From NCBI GenBank assembly GCA_963712435.1, contig CAVQIB010000013.1, positions 517,861 through 581,860 of the forward strand: 64,000 bases of DNA. The letters run 5' to 3'. Every line of letters begins with the position of its first letter. The stretch's first letter is position 1. Positions 1 through 10,157 of the stretch are shown here, in pieces. A program made the position numbers and the translations under genes. Origin of the DNA: Rhodoplanes sp963712435. GTDB lineage: Bacteria; Pseudomonadota; Alphaproteobacteria; Rhizobiales; Xanthobacteraceae. The notes under the pieces are model-generated. The model searched no databases, was not told the origin of the DNA, and saw nothing but the letters and a program-made list of their open reading frames with translations.

Positions 1-249
1 AACCCGCAGCGCTTTCCCGCCCGCATCATGGTGCAGTCGGTCAACGAGCCGGGCTCTCTGGCGCAGATCGCTCAGGTCATCGCCGAGCACGACGGCAATA
101 TCGACAATATCAACATGTCGCGCCGCTCGCCCGACTTCACCGAGATGACGATCGATCTGGAAGTGTACGACCTCAAGCACCTGACCGCGATCATCTCGCA
201 ATTGCGCGCAAAGACCGTGGTCGCGAAAGCCGAGCGCGTGACCGGGTAG
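1..249 (+). CDS. rsh: RelA/SpoT-family (p)ppGpp synthetase/hydrolase, C-terminal ACT domain (5' truncated)
   Basis: Only the last 82 residues are present; the gene enters from outside the window in frame 1. They form an ACT regulatory domain: a segment reading VNEPGSLAQIAQVIAEHDGN is followed by NIDNINM and by the closing strand LEVYDLKHL. In bifunctional Rsh enzymes this domain senses amino-acid or ribosome state and sets the balance between making and hydrolysing (p)ppGpp. Being followed by pdxJ-acpS-lepB-rnc-era-recO is the usual alphaproteobacterial arrangement, which supports Rsh over another ACT protein. Confidence 0.88.
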   Translation, partial: NPQRFPARIMVQSVNEPGSLAQIAQVIAEHDGNIDNINMSRRSPDFTEMTIDLEVYDLKHLTAIISQLRAKTVVAKAERVTG

Positions 250-356
250 CGGGCGCGCCCCGCCGCGGGCTCGATCGATCGGCGCTTGAATTCGCTGCGG
301 TTCTGCTCCCATAGATTTGCTCGCTCGGCGGACCAGATCACAGACAGGAACTCCAT

Positions 357-1124
357 GTGAGCGGACTTGCGCCTCTTCGCCTCGGCGTCAATATCGACCA
401 TGTCGCCACGATCAGGAACGCGCGCGGGGGCCGGCATCCGGACCCGCTGCAGGCGGCGGACATCGCGATCGCGGCCGGCGCCCACGGCATCACCGCGCAT
501 CTGCGCGAGGATCGCCGGCACATCCGTGACGACGACATCGCCCGCCTCAAGCAGCATCTGCGCAAGCCGCTCAATTTCGAAATGGCGGCCACGCCGGAAA
601 TGACGGCGATCGCGATTGCGACCCGCCCACACGCCGCGTGCCTCGTGCCCGAGCGGCGGGAGGAGCGCACGACCGAAGGCGGCCTCGACGTCGTCGCCCA
701 CCGGCCTGCTTTGACGGACGTGGTCGCAGCGCTTGCGGAGGCGAAGATCCGCGTGTCGCTGTTCATCCCGCCGGACGAGCGCCAGATCGAGGGCGCGATC
801 GCGCTTGGCGCGCCGGTCATCGAAATCCACACCGGCGCCTGGTGCGAGGCGGTCGTCGCGGGGGAGGCGGCGCGCGCGGCCGCCGAGTTCGCGCGCATCG
901 CGGCCGGCGCCGAATTCGCGTTCCGGCTCGGCCTGGAAGTCCATGCGGGTCACGGGCTCGACTACGCCACCGCGGAGACCATCGCCGCCCTGCCGCATGT
1001 CGTCGAACTCAATATCGGCCACTTCCTGATCGGCGAAGCGGTCGCGGTCGGCCTGCCGACGGCGGTCGAGCGCATGCTGGCGGCGATGCGGCGCGGCCGC
1101 GCGAAGGCGAAGGCGGCTTCGTGA
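357..1124 (+). CDS. pdxJ: Pyridoxine 5'-phosphate synthase PdxJ
   Basis: PdxJ condenses 1-deoxyxylulose 5-phosphate with 3-amino-2-oxopropyl phosphate to make pyridoxine 5'-phosphate in the cytosol. The 255-residue TIM barrel is slightly longer than the usual ~240. It shows the family signature VNIDHVATIRNARGG near residue 11, the active-site segment ITAHLREDRRHI, NFEMA with its catalytic Glu, and HAGHGL with the second catalytic His. GTG is the start because it lies about 8 bases after ACAGGAA and directly precedes the conserved N-terminus. The stop overlaps the acpS start, so the two are probably translationally coupled. Confidence 0.95.
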   Translation: MSGLAPLRLGVNIDHVATIRNARGGRHPDPLQAADIAIAAGAHGITAHLREDRRHIRDDDIARLKQHLRKPLNFEMAATPEMTAIAIATRPHAACLVPERREERTTEGGLDVVAHRPALTDVVAALAEAKIRVSLFIPPDERQIEGAIALGAPVIEIHTGAWCEAVVAGEAARAAAEFARIAAGAEFAFRLGLEVHAGHGLDYATAETIAALPHVVELNIGHFLIGEAVAVGLPTAVERMLAAMRRGRAKAKAAS

Positions 1125-1537
1125 TCATCGGGATCGGCACCGACCTTGTCGATATCCGCCGGATCGAGCGGACGGTCGCGCGGTTCGGCGAGCGCTTCCT
1201 CGACCGCATTTTCACGGAGAAGGAGCGCGCCCGCGCCGAGCGCCGCGCGAATTGGGTCGCGACCTACGCCAAACGATTCGCCGCCAAGGAGGCCTGCGCC
1301 AAGGCGCTCGGGACCGGCTTCCGCAAAGGCGTGTTCTTCCGCGATATCGGGGTGGTCAATCTGCCTTCCGGCCAGCCGACCCTGAGCCTCACCGGGGGCG
1401 CGTCGGCGCGGCTCGCCTCCCTCGTCCCGCCGGGCTTTGCGGCGCGTATCGATCTCGCCTTGACGGACGAATGGCCGCTGGCGCAAGCCTTCGTCATCAT
1501 TTCGGCGCTTCCGGGCGGGATAGAGCGGCCGGGCTGA
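1121..1537 (+). CDS. acpS: Holo-[acyl-carrier-protein] synthase AcpS
   Basis: AcpS transfers 4'-phosphopantetheine from CoA to a serine of apo-ACP and so activates fatty-acid synthesis. The 138-residue product has the two magnesium/CoA signatures: GIGTDLVDIRRIE at the N-terminus (Asp ligand) and FAAKEACAKALGTGF in the middle (Glu ligand). The GTG start shares GTGA with the pdxJ stop, and reading from it gives MIIGIGTDLVD, the exact expected N-terminus. Second gene of the pdxJ-acpS-lepB-rnc-era-recO run. Confidence 0.94.
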   Translation: MIIGIGTDLVDIRRIERTVARFGERFLDRIFTEKERARAERRANWVATYAKRFAAKEACAKALGTGFRKGVFFRDIGVVNLPSGQPTLSLTGGASARLASLVPPGFAARIDLALTDEWPLAQAFVIISALPGGIERPG

Positions 1538-1727
1538 TTTGCGCGAACGGTTCCGAGCGGCTAGAACTCGGGCCTCCATGAATTCGTGTCACGACCGGAA
1601 TAGCCCCACCCCGCATCCTGACATAGGCGATGGTCGGAAAAGGGTTCGCGGCAAGCGCAGGCTGCGTTTCGGACGAGGGCGTGGTCGAACAATCGACGGG
1701 TAGCGGCAAGGGAACCAAGAGAGGCCG

Positions 1728-2492
1728 ATGAGCGTGTCCGGTCAGGAAAAACAGCGCGAGAAAAGAAAAGAGGGCGGCATTGCCGAGACCCTCCGCGTCA
1801 TCTTTCACGCGCTGATCATCGCGCTTGTGATTCGCACATTCCTCTTCCAGCCGTTCAACATTCCGTCCGGCTCGATGATGGCGACGCTCCTGATCGGCGA
1901 CTATCTGTTCGTGTCGAAATACAGCTACGGCTACAGCCGCTACTCCCTCCCGCTGTCGCCGCCGCTGTTTTCCGGGCGCATCTTCGCCTCTCCGCCCGAT
2001 CGCGGCGACGTGGTGGTGTTCCGCCTGCCGAAGGACGACGCGACCGACTATATCAAGCGCGTGATCGGGCTGCCGGGCGATCGCATCCAGATGATCGGCG
2101 GCGTGCTCCACATCAACGGTCAGGCGGTGAAGCGCGAGCGCGCGCCGGACTACCTCGATGACGAAAGCGGCTATCCCGTCCGGGTGCGGCGGTGGCGGGA
2201 GACATTGCCGAACGGCGTGAGCTACGACACGCTCGATCTCCAGGACAACGGGTTCCTCGACAACACTCAGGTCTACGAGGTCCCCGCCGGCCAATATTTC
2301 ATGATGGGCGACAATCGCGACAACTCGACCGACAGCCGCGTGCTGAGCCAGGTGGGCTTCGTCCCGTTTGAGAACATTGTCGGCCGGGCGCAGATCATCT
2401 TTTTCTCGATTGGCGACGGGGTGCCCGCCTGGCAGGTATGGGCGTGGCCCTGGGCCGTTCGCTGGAGTCGGTTGTTCACAATCGTCAGATGA
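1728..2492 (+). CDS. lepB: Signal peptidase I (leader peptidase)
   Basis: Membrane-bound serine protease that cleaves signal peptides from exported proteins. 254 residues. A charged N-terminus is followed by one membrane segment (about residues 22-40), then PSGSMM with the nucleophile Ser49, then YIKRVIGLPGD with the general-base Lys, and a third conserved box MGDNRDNSTDSR. The start follows AGAGAGG by a few bases. The 190-base gap before it could hold an extra promoter, but none is obvious. The stop overlaps the rnc start as ATGA. Confidence 0.95.
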   Translation: MSVSGQEKQREKRKEGGIAETLRVIFHALIIALVIRTFLFQPFNIPSGSMMATLLIGDYLFVSKYSYGYSRYSLPLSPPLFSGRIFASPPDRGDVVVFRLPKDDATDYIKRVIGLPGDRIQMIGGVLHINGQAVKRERAPDYLDDESGYPVRVRRWRETLPNGVSYDTLDLQDNGFLDNTQVYEVPAGQYFMMGDNRDNSTDSRVLSQVGFVPFENIVGRAQIIFFSIGDGVPAWQVWAWPWAVRWSRLFTIVR

Positions 2493-3199
2493 GCCAGAGG
2501 GCGCAGAGCAGACGCGACCTCGAGGCCCGCATCGGGTACTGTTTCACCGATCCGGACCTCCTGGAAAGCGCGCTCACGCATATCTCGGCCCTGTCCGGCC
2601 AGGCTCGCGCGGCCAGCTACCAGCGCCTCGAATTTCTGGGCGATCACGTGCTCGGCCTCGTCGTGTCCGACATGCTCTATCGCGCTTTCCCCCGGGCGGC
2701 CGAGGGCGAGCTGTCGCGCCGCCTCGCCGATCTCGTGCGGAAAGAGACCTGCGCCGACATTGCGCGCGCGATCGACCTCGGCTCGGCGATCAAGCTCGGC
2801 GTGTCGGAGGCGAATGCCGGCGGCCAGCGCCGCGTCGCGATTCTGGCCGATGTGTGCGAAGCGCTGATCGGCGCGGTGTTCGTGGACGGCGGCTATCCGG
2901 GCGCGGCGGCCCTGGTGGAGCGGTTGTGGGGCGAACGCATGCGCAAGCTGGTGCGGCCGCTGCGCGACGCGAAAACCGTGCTGCAGGAATGGGCGCAGGG
3001 GCGCGGGCTGCCGACGCCCTCCTATCGCGAGGTGGAGCGGCGCGGCCCCCACCACGATCCCGAGTTCCGGGTCCTAGTGGAACTGCCGGAACTCTCCCCC
3101 GCCGAGGGTCTCGGCCGCTCGAAACGGGCAGCCGAGCAGGCGGCCGCCGCCGCGCTGCTCGCCCGCGAAGGCGTGTCCACGGTGGCCTCCGATGACTGA
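2489..3199 (+). CDS. rnc: Ribonuclease III
   Basis: Double-strand-specific endoribonuclease acting in rRNA maturation and mRNA/sRNA turnover. 236 residues, normal length: an N-terminal RNase III domain with the signature QRLEFLGDHVLGLVV (catalytic acidic residues), then a C-terminal double-strand RNA-binding domain beginning around DAKTVLQEWAQGRG and ending AAEQAAAAAL. The chosen ATG overlaps the lepB stop by the ATGA pattern. A longer in-frame start 51 bases upstream would lie inside lepB and adds no conserved sequence. The gene overlaps era by 8 bases. Confidence 0.95.
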   Translation: MSQRAQSRRDLEARIGYCFTDPDLLESALTHISALSGQARAASYQRLEFLGDHVLGLVVSDMLYRAFPRAAEGELSRRLADLVRKETCADIARAIDLGSAIKLGVSEANAGGQRRVAILADVCEALIGAVFVDGGYPGAAALVERLWGERMRKLVRPLRDAKTVLQEWAQGRGLPTPSYREVERRGPHHDPEFRVLVELPELSPAEGLGRSKRAAEQAAAAALLAREGVSTVASDD

Positions 3200-4115
3200 C
3201 CCCGCCGGCGCTGCGGCCGAGGCGACCCGGTGCGGCTTCGTCGCCGTCATCGGCGCGCCCAATGTCGGAAAATCGACGCTGGTGAATGCGCTGGTCGGCG
3301 GCAAGGTCACGATCGTCAGCCCCAAGGTGCAGACGACGCGCAGCCTCGTCCGCGGCATCGCGCTCGAAGGCCGCGCCCAGTTGATCTTTGTCGATACGCC
3401 CGGCCTGTTCGCTCCGCGGCGGCGGCTCGAACGCGCCATGGTGACCACCGCCTGGTCGGGCGCCAAGGACGCCGACATCGCCGTGCTCGTCGTCGACGCC
3501 AAGCGCGGGGTCGATGCGGAGACCGGCGCAATCCTCGACCGGCTTGCGGGCCTGGCGGCTCCGAAGGCGCTCGCGCTCAACAAGATCGATTTGGTCGCGA
3601 AACCCGTCCTGCTCGACATCGCGCGCGCAGCGAACGACCGGGCGGCCTTCGCCGCCACCTTCATGATTTCCGCGCTCAACGGGGACGGGGTCGCCGACCT
3701 CAAGGCGTGGCTCGCAGGCGAAACGCCCGCGGGGCCGTGGCTCTACCCCGAGGATCAGATGTCGGATGCGCCGATGCGCAGCCTCGCCGCCGAGATCACG
3801 CGCGAAAAGCTCTTCCTGCGCCTTCACCAGGAGCTGCCCTACCGATCCACCGTCGAGACCGACTCCTGGAAGGAGCAGAAGGACGGCTCGGTGCGGATCG
3901 AGCAGACGATCTATGTAGAGCGGGAAAGCCAGCGCAAGATCGTGCTCGGCAAGGGCGGGCAGTCGATCAAGGCGATCGGCTCGGACGCCCGCAAGGAAAT
4001 CGCGGCGCTGATCGGCCAGCCGGTGCACCTGTTCCTCTTCGTGAAAATACGCGAGGGCTGGGCCGACGACCCCGAACGCTATCGCGAGATGGGGCTGGAT
4101 TTCCCGCGCGAGTGA
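3192..4115 (+). CDS. era: GTPase Era
   Basis: Ribosome-associated GTPase that binds the 3' end of 16S rRNA during 30S assembly. 307 residues. G1 is GAPNVGKST near residue 18, G3 is DTPG, G4 is NKID, followed by a C-terminal KH RNA-binding domain containing GKGGQSIKAIGSDARKEI. Length and motif spacing are those of the family. It overlaps rnc, matching the rnc-era-recO operon seen across alphaproteobacteria. Confidence 0.96.
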   Translation: MTDPAGAAAEATRCGFVAVIGAPNVGKSTLVNALVGGKVTIVSPKVQTTRSLVRGIALEGRAQLIFVDTPGLFAPRRRLERAMVTTAWSGAKDADIAVLVVDAKRGVDAETGAILDRLAGLAAPKALALNKIDLVAKPVLLDIARAANDRAAFAATFMISALNGDGVADLKAWLAGETPAGPWLYPEDQMSDAPMRSLAAEITREKLFLRLHQELPYRSTVETDSWKEQKDGSVRIEQTIYVERESQRKIVLGKGGQSIKAIGSDARKEIAALIGQPVHLFLFVKIREGWADDPERYREMGLDFPRE

Positions 4116-4134
4116 TCACGGACTGACGCCGGTC

Positions 4135-4857
4135 ATGCAGTGGAGCGAGGAAGGCATCGTGCTGGGGGCGCGCCGGCACGGCGAGGCGAACGCCATCGTC
4201 GAGCTGATGACGCGCGGCCACGGCCGCCATCTCGGCCTCGTGCGGGGAGGGGCGGGCTCGCGGCTGCGGCCGGTGCTGCAGGCGGGCAATGTCGTTACGG
4301 CGACCTGGCGGGCGCGGCTCGACGAACACCTCGGCCATTACGCGGTCGAGGGGGTGCGCCTGCGCGCGGGCGCCTTTCTGCCGGTCCCTCACGCGCTCTA
4401 TGGCGTGAGCCATCTCGCGGCCCTAGTGCGGCTCCTGCCGGAGCGCGATCCGCATCCGGCGGTGCACGAGGCGCTGGAGGCCATTCTCGACCGGGTCGGC
4501 GATCCCGCGGTGGCGGGCGCGCTGGTGGTGCGGTTTGAACTGCGGATGCTTGCCGAGCTCGGCTTCGGGCTCGACCTAGCGCATTGCGCCGTGACCGGGA
4601 GCGCCGCCGATCTCGTCTTTGTCTCGCCGAAGTCGGGACGGGCGGTGTCGCGGGACGCGGGCGACGCCTGGCGGGACCGGCTCCTCGCCCTGCCGGCTTT
4701 CTTGGCGGAAGACCGCAATACGGTCACCGCGGCCGAGCTCACCGCCGGTTTTGCGCTGACCGGATTCTTCCTTTACCGCCATCTGTTCGAGCCGCGCGGC
4801 CTTGCCCTGCCGGACACGCGCGCCCATTTCCTCGCCGCCGTGCTGCGCTCGGCCTAA
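4135..4857 (+). CDS. recO: DNA repair protein RecO
   Basis: RecO helps RecR load RecA on SSB-coated single strands in recombinational repair. 240 residues. The N-terminal OB fold starts MQWSEEGIVLGARRHGEANA and leads into the typical LRPVLQAGN stretch; the rest is the helical C-terminal domain. It is the last gene of the operon, 19 bases after era. No strong intrinsic terminator is visible behind it. Confidence 0.93.
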   Translation: MQWSEEGIVLGARRHGEANAIVELMTRGHGRHLGLVRGGAGSRLRPVLQAGNVVTATWRARLDEHLGHYAVEGVRLRAGAFLPVPHALYGVSHLAALVRLLPERDPHPAVHEALEAILDRVGDPAVAGALVVRFELRMLAELGFGLDLAHCAVTGSAADLVFVSPKSGRAVSRDAGDAWRDRLLALPAFLAEDRNTVTAAELTAGFALTGFFLYRHLFEPRGLALPDTRAHFLAAVLRSA

Positions 4858-4919
4858 TAGACTAGCCCGAGCAGCCGGCTGCGGCGCTCGCCCCGCGCGC
4901 AATTTCCCAAGCCCAACAG

Positions 4920-4944
4920 GGAACTGAACCTTTGTTGCGGCGTT
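4920..4944 (+). promoter_or_regulatory. EcfG-type general stress promoter (GGAAC-N16-CGTT)
   Basis: GGAAC at 4920-4924 and CGTT at 4941-4944 are separated by exactly 16 bases. This is the consensus of EcfG-type sigma factors, which run the PhyR-NepR-EcfG stress response in alphaproteobacteria. The start of transcription would fall near 4952, about 30 bases before a small open frame with a good ribosome site. The match is seen directly; use by EcfG is inferred. Confidence 0.7.
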
Positions 4945-4982
4945 GAAACAATACTCCGCTTGACTTGGATAAGGGTGCTGCA

Positions 4983-5087
4983 ATGCGCGCGTTCGTCAGG
5001 CGCTTGATCATGCATTACGGTATTTACCGCCGTTATCCGCTCCCTCGCATTCCCGCTTTGCGGAATGCATGGCGTATCTCGCGATGA
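4983..5087 (+). CDS. Small basic protein (34 aa), putative general-stress gene
   Basis: A 34-codon frame lies in the recO-parC gap and is too short for routine gene calling. Its ATG follows AAGGG by 7 bases, and an exact EcfG-type promoter ends 38 bases upstream, so it has every signal of an expressed gene. The peptide begins MRAFVRRLIMHYGIYRRY and is strongly basic, with Arg spread along its length, a few aromatic residues and no Cys. It could bind nucleic acid or membrane, but I recognise no family and assign no function. It converges on parC, with 59 bases between the stops. Confidence 0.55.
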   Translation: MRAFVRRLIMHYGIYRRYPLPRIPALRNAWRISR

Positions 5088-5146
5088 GCTGATGGGCTTT
5101 GGAGGGCGGCGTGTCACTCGGGTGCATCGGCCCGGGTGGTAAGCGC

Positions 5147-7428
5147 TCATTGCTCAGCAGGGCTATTTCCGACGCCGCCGCGCGGGCCGAATTGGTTCGT
5201 CCGCGGGAAACCCTTCGGCGCCATCCGGCCTGCATCGGCGCGGTTGCCGCGCCAGTCGGCGAGCTCCTTCAGCGCCAGCGTGAACACGCGTCCGGCCGTA
5301 TCGGTCCAGGTGAGGCCGTCGGCGGCCTTGAAGGTGGTCACGTCGGACAGGCCGCCGTCCTTGTAGCGCTGGAGCCGCACGCCGCGCCCGCGGCCCATTT
5401 CAGGCACCTGGTCGAGCCCGAACACCACCAGCTTGCGGTTCTCGCCGATGATCGCGACGAAGTCGCCCTCCACCGAGGTCAGCGCGCGGGCTTCGTCCGG
5501 CGCGGTCACGTTGAGGACCTGCTTGCCCTTGCGGGTATTGGCGAGGCACTCGTCCTCCGGCACGACGAAACCGCGCCCGGCCCGGCTCGCCACCAGGAAC
5601 TTGCGCCCGCCGGCATAGGGAAACGCCGCGATCAGGTCGGCGTCCTGCTCGAGATCGACGAACAGGCGGACCGGCTCGCCATGGCCGCGCCCGCCCGGGA
5701 GCTTTGCCGCGTCGAGCGTGTAGAAGCGCCCATTGGTGGCGAGCACCAGGATTTTCGAGGTGGTTTCGGCGGCGAAGGCGAATTTGAGCCGGTCGTCGGC
5801 CTTGAAGACGACGGCGGAGAAATCGGTGACGGCGCCTTTGAGCGCGCGAATCCAGCCCTTGTCCGAGACCACGACCGTGATCGGCTCGCGCACGGCCATG
5901 GCTTCCTCGATCGCCGCGTCGTCATGCGCGGGCGCTTGCGCAAAGCCGGTGCGGCGCTTGCCGAGCGGGGTCTTCGGCCCGAACGCCTTGCGCACCTCCT
6001 TGATCTGGTCGGCGACCGTCGCCCATTGCTTCGGCTCCGAGCGCACCAGCGCCCGCAGCTCGCGCTCCTCCGCCCGCAGCGCCTTGTCCTCGGTGCGGAT
6101 CTCCATCTCCTCCAGCCGGCGCAGATTGCGCAGCCGCATATTGAGGATCGCGTCGGCCTGGACGTCGGTGAGGGAGAACGTGCTGATCAGCACCGGCTTC
6201 GGCTCGTCCTCGCGGCGGATGATGCGGATCACCCGGTCGAGATTGAGATAGGCGACGAGATAGCCGCCCAGCACTTCGAGCCGGTGCGCGATCTGCGCGA
6301 GGCGATGGTTGGAGCGCCGCAGCAGCACGTCGCGGCGATGATCGAGCCATTCGCGCAGCGCCTCGGCGAGCCCGATCACGCGCGGGACCTTGCCGCGCAC
6401 CAGCACATTCATGTTGAGCGGAATGCGCGTTTCGAGGTCGGTCAGCTTGAACAGCGATTCCATCAGGAGTTCGGGATCGACCGTGCGCGCCCGCGGCTCC
6501 AGCACGAGCCGGATGTCTTCGGCCAATTCGTCGCGCACATCGGCAAGCAGCGGCAGCTTCTTGTCGTTCAGAAGTTCGGCCAGGCGCTCGACCAGGCGCG
6601 ACTTCTGCACCAGCCAGGGAATTTCGGTGACCACGATGACATAGGTGCCGCGCGCCGGCGTCCTCCTTGATCCAGCGCGCCCGCACCCGAAATCCGCCGC
6701 GCCCGGTCGCGTAGGCCTCCGCGATCGTCTCGCGCGAAGTCGATGATCAGCCCGCCGGTCGGCAGGTCGGGGCCCGGCACGAATTTCAGCAGATTGCGGC
6801 TCTTCGCGCCGGGGTGCTCGATCAAGTGGAGCGCGGCGTCGCACAGTTCGGCGGCATTGTGCGGCGGGATCGCGGTCGCCATGCCGACGGCGATCCCCTG
6901 CGAGCCGTTCGCCAGCAGGTTGGGGAAGGCGCCGGGCAGCACCACCGGCTCCTCCTCGGAGCCGTCATAGTTGGGGCGGAACGCGACCGCGTCCTCGTCG
7001 AGCCCGTCCAGCATCAGGCGGGCGACCTCGGTCAGCCGCGCCTCGGTGTAGCGCATGGCGGCCGGGTTATCGCCGTCGATATTGCCGAAATTGCCCTGGC
7101 CGTCGATCAGCGGGTAGCGCTGGGAGAAATCCTGGGCGAGCCGCACCAGCGCGTCATAGACCGCCTGGTCGCCATGCGGGTGGAACTTGCCGATCACGTC
7201 GCCGACGACGCGCGCGCATTTCTTGCAGGCGGCGCCGGGATCGAGCCGGAGCAGGCGCATCGCGTAGAGCAGCCGGCGATGCACGGGCTTGAGCCCGTCG
7301 CGCGCGTCCGGCAGCGCGCGATCCATGATGGTCGACAGCGCATAGGCGAGGTAGCGCTCCTCCAGCGCCGTGCGCAGCGCGACGTCGTGGACTTCCGACG
7401 GGTCGGGAGGAATCAGTATGTCGCTCAT
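5147..7428 (-). CDS. parC: DNA topoisomerase IV subunit A (two frame breaks in this sequence)
   Basis: ParC is the DNA-cleaving subunit of topoisomerase IV, which decatenates daughter chromosomes. About 760 residues once joined, normal for the family. The N-terminal part has ALSTIMDRALPDARDGLKP and MRYTEARLTE, whose Tyr forms the covalent DNA link. The C-terminal part carries the beta-propeller with VSDKGWIRALKG. The frame breaks near 6748, after GLIIDF, where a GC pair seems lost from GCGCGC. It breaks again near 6657, between WIKED and GTYVIVV. All three pieces are collinear and conserved, so I treat this as one intact gene with sequence errors. GyrA is the alternative, but the N-terminus and the short C-terminal tail fit ParC. 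Confidence 0.88.
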
Positions 7429-7730
7429 GGCGCATGGTTAAAGCATTTTCGGCGCGCCATACAGGGCGTGCGGGCAGGGGGTGTCGGGCAATCCCGCCTG
7501 TCCGCGAGTGTTGCGGCACTTTCAAAAGGTTCACATTGCCTCTGTGCACTGGATCGGCGTGGACCCGACGCGCTGCTGATCCGACCTCCCCCTGGAAGGG
7601 GGAGGTCGGCGAGCGAAGCTCGCCGGGAGGGGGTCAACCTTCATGCGACCCCCACCCCGACCCTCCCCCTTTCAGGGGGAGGGAGCGCGAAACGCACTCC
7701 CTTGAGGGGACAAGCGTTGAAGTCACAACA
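7429..7730. repeat. Intergenic palindromic repeat cluster (family A, copy 1)
   Basis: The parC-prfC gap holds no gene. At 7581-7609 there is a perfect 12-base stem (CCGACCTCCCCC / GGGGGAGGTCGG). At 7608-7624 a GGCGAGC-GAA-GCTCGCC hairpin follows, and at 7661-7683 a perfect 10-base stem with loop TTC. C- and G-run hairpins of this kind recur near 11.4 kb and 35.7 kb and are typical dispersed elements of Hyphomicrobiales genomes. They may also stop transcription from the flanking minus-strand genes. Confidence 0.7.
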
Positions 7731-9366
<1,636 letters not shown>

Positions 9367-9750
9367 GACACGATCCGTCGATTGAACATGAATACGGGTT
9401 GGCCGCCGGCCTTCTCGGTCGGGGCGGCGCGCGCCGGCGCCTAGCCCGGTTCCGAACGCCCGCCGCGATGCTCACCCATCTGGGGATCGCCGCGGCCAAG
9501 CGCCTCCGGGCCGACCGCCTGCACGCTGGCATGGCCATGCGAGCGCGAAGCGGCCTCGGACGAGGCTAGCCCAGGATGGACTGACGCGGCATCGACCGAT
9601 CTTCTGCCGTCGTCGCCCGCGAAAGCGGGCGATCCAGTAAACACAAACGCGCTCCATGCGTAATGGATGCCCCGCTTCCGGTCGCTTTCGCGGGGCATGA
9701 CCACTGAGGGTCGAACGATCCAAGCCGAAATCATCAAGCCTTTTAGAGGG
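9367..9750. repeat. Intergenic repeat (family B, copy 1) in prfC-erpA gap
   Basis: No gene is supported here. About 9591-9702 is a dispersed repeat: CGCCCGC-GAAA-GCGGGCG hairpin, GATCCAGTAAACACA, GCGCTCCATGC, then TGGATGCCCC and a second GCTTTCGCGGGGC arm. A close copy lies at 60724-60822 and a shorter relative at 26010-26100. Short open frames reading through it (for example FTGSPAFAGDD) are by-products of the repeat. The part before 9590 shows nothing recognisable. Confidence 0.7.
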
Positions 9751-10080
9751 CTAGACCGAAAAGCTCGTGCCGCAGCCGCAGGAGGCCGATGCGACCGGAT
9801 TGTTGATCTTGAAGGACGCCCCCATCAGGTCGTCGACAAAGTCGATTTCCGCCCCGGTCATGTATTGCACCGACACGGGGTCGATCAGCACGGTCGCCGC
9901 ATCGCGCGCAAGCACCAGGTCGTCGTTTGCCTGTTCGCGGTCGAGATTGAACTTGTACTGGAACCCGGAGCAGCCGCCGCCCTCGACCAGGATGCGCAGC
10001 ATCGTCCCCGCGGGCTCCCCCTTGAGGATTTCGCCGATCCGCCGCGCCGCCCGTTCGGTCAGGGTCACCTGCGTGCTCAT
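9751..10080 (-). CDS. erpA: Iron-sulfur cluster insertion protein ErpA
   Basis: A-type carrier that delivers Fe-S clusters to target enzymes. 109 residues, standard length, with the three cluster-binding cysteines Cys37 (VEGGGCSGFQY), Cys101 and Cys103 (SCGCGTSF). ErpA is preferred over IscA or SufA because of the ILVEGGGCSGFQYKF form and the lone position outside an isc/suf operon. It is transcribed divergently from dgt with 77 bases between starts, a common pairing in Hyphomicrobiales. Confidence 0.9.
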   Translation of the reverse strand: MSTQVTLTERAARRIGEILKGEPAGTMLRILVEGGGCSGFQYKFNLDREQANDDLVLARDAATVLIDPVSVQYMTGAEIDFVDDLMGASFKINNPVASASCGCGTSFSV

Positions 10081-10157
10081 GGTCCCCCGCGATTGCCTGT
10101 GGCGATGCTTACTAGTTATGTGTCCGCCAGGCTGGGGTCAATCGCTGCGAGGCGGAG

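Noticed and set aside
5099..6670. 523-codon plus-strand frame opposite parC
   Set aside because: Antisense shadow in high-GC DNA; conserved topoisomerase sequence is on the minus strand.
9441..9737. Minus-strand 98-codon frame
   Set aside because: Runs through a dispersed repeat; the peptide (GSPAFAGDD type) is a by-product of the repeat and not a gene.
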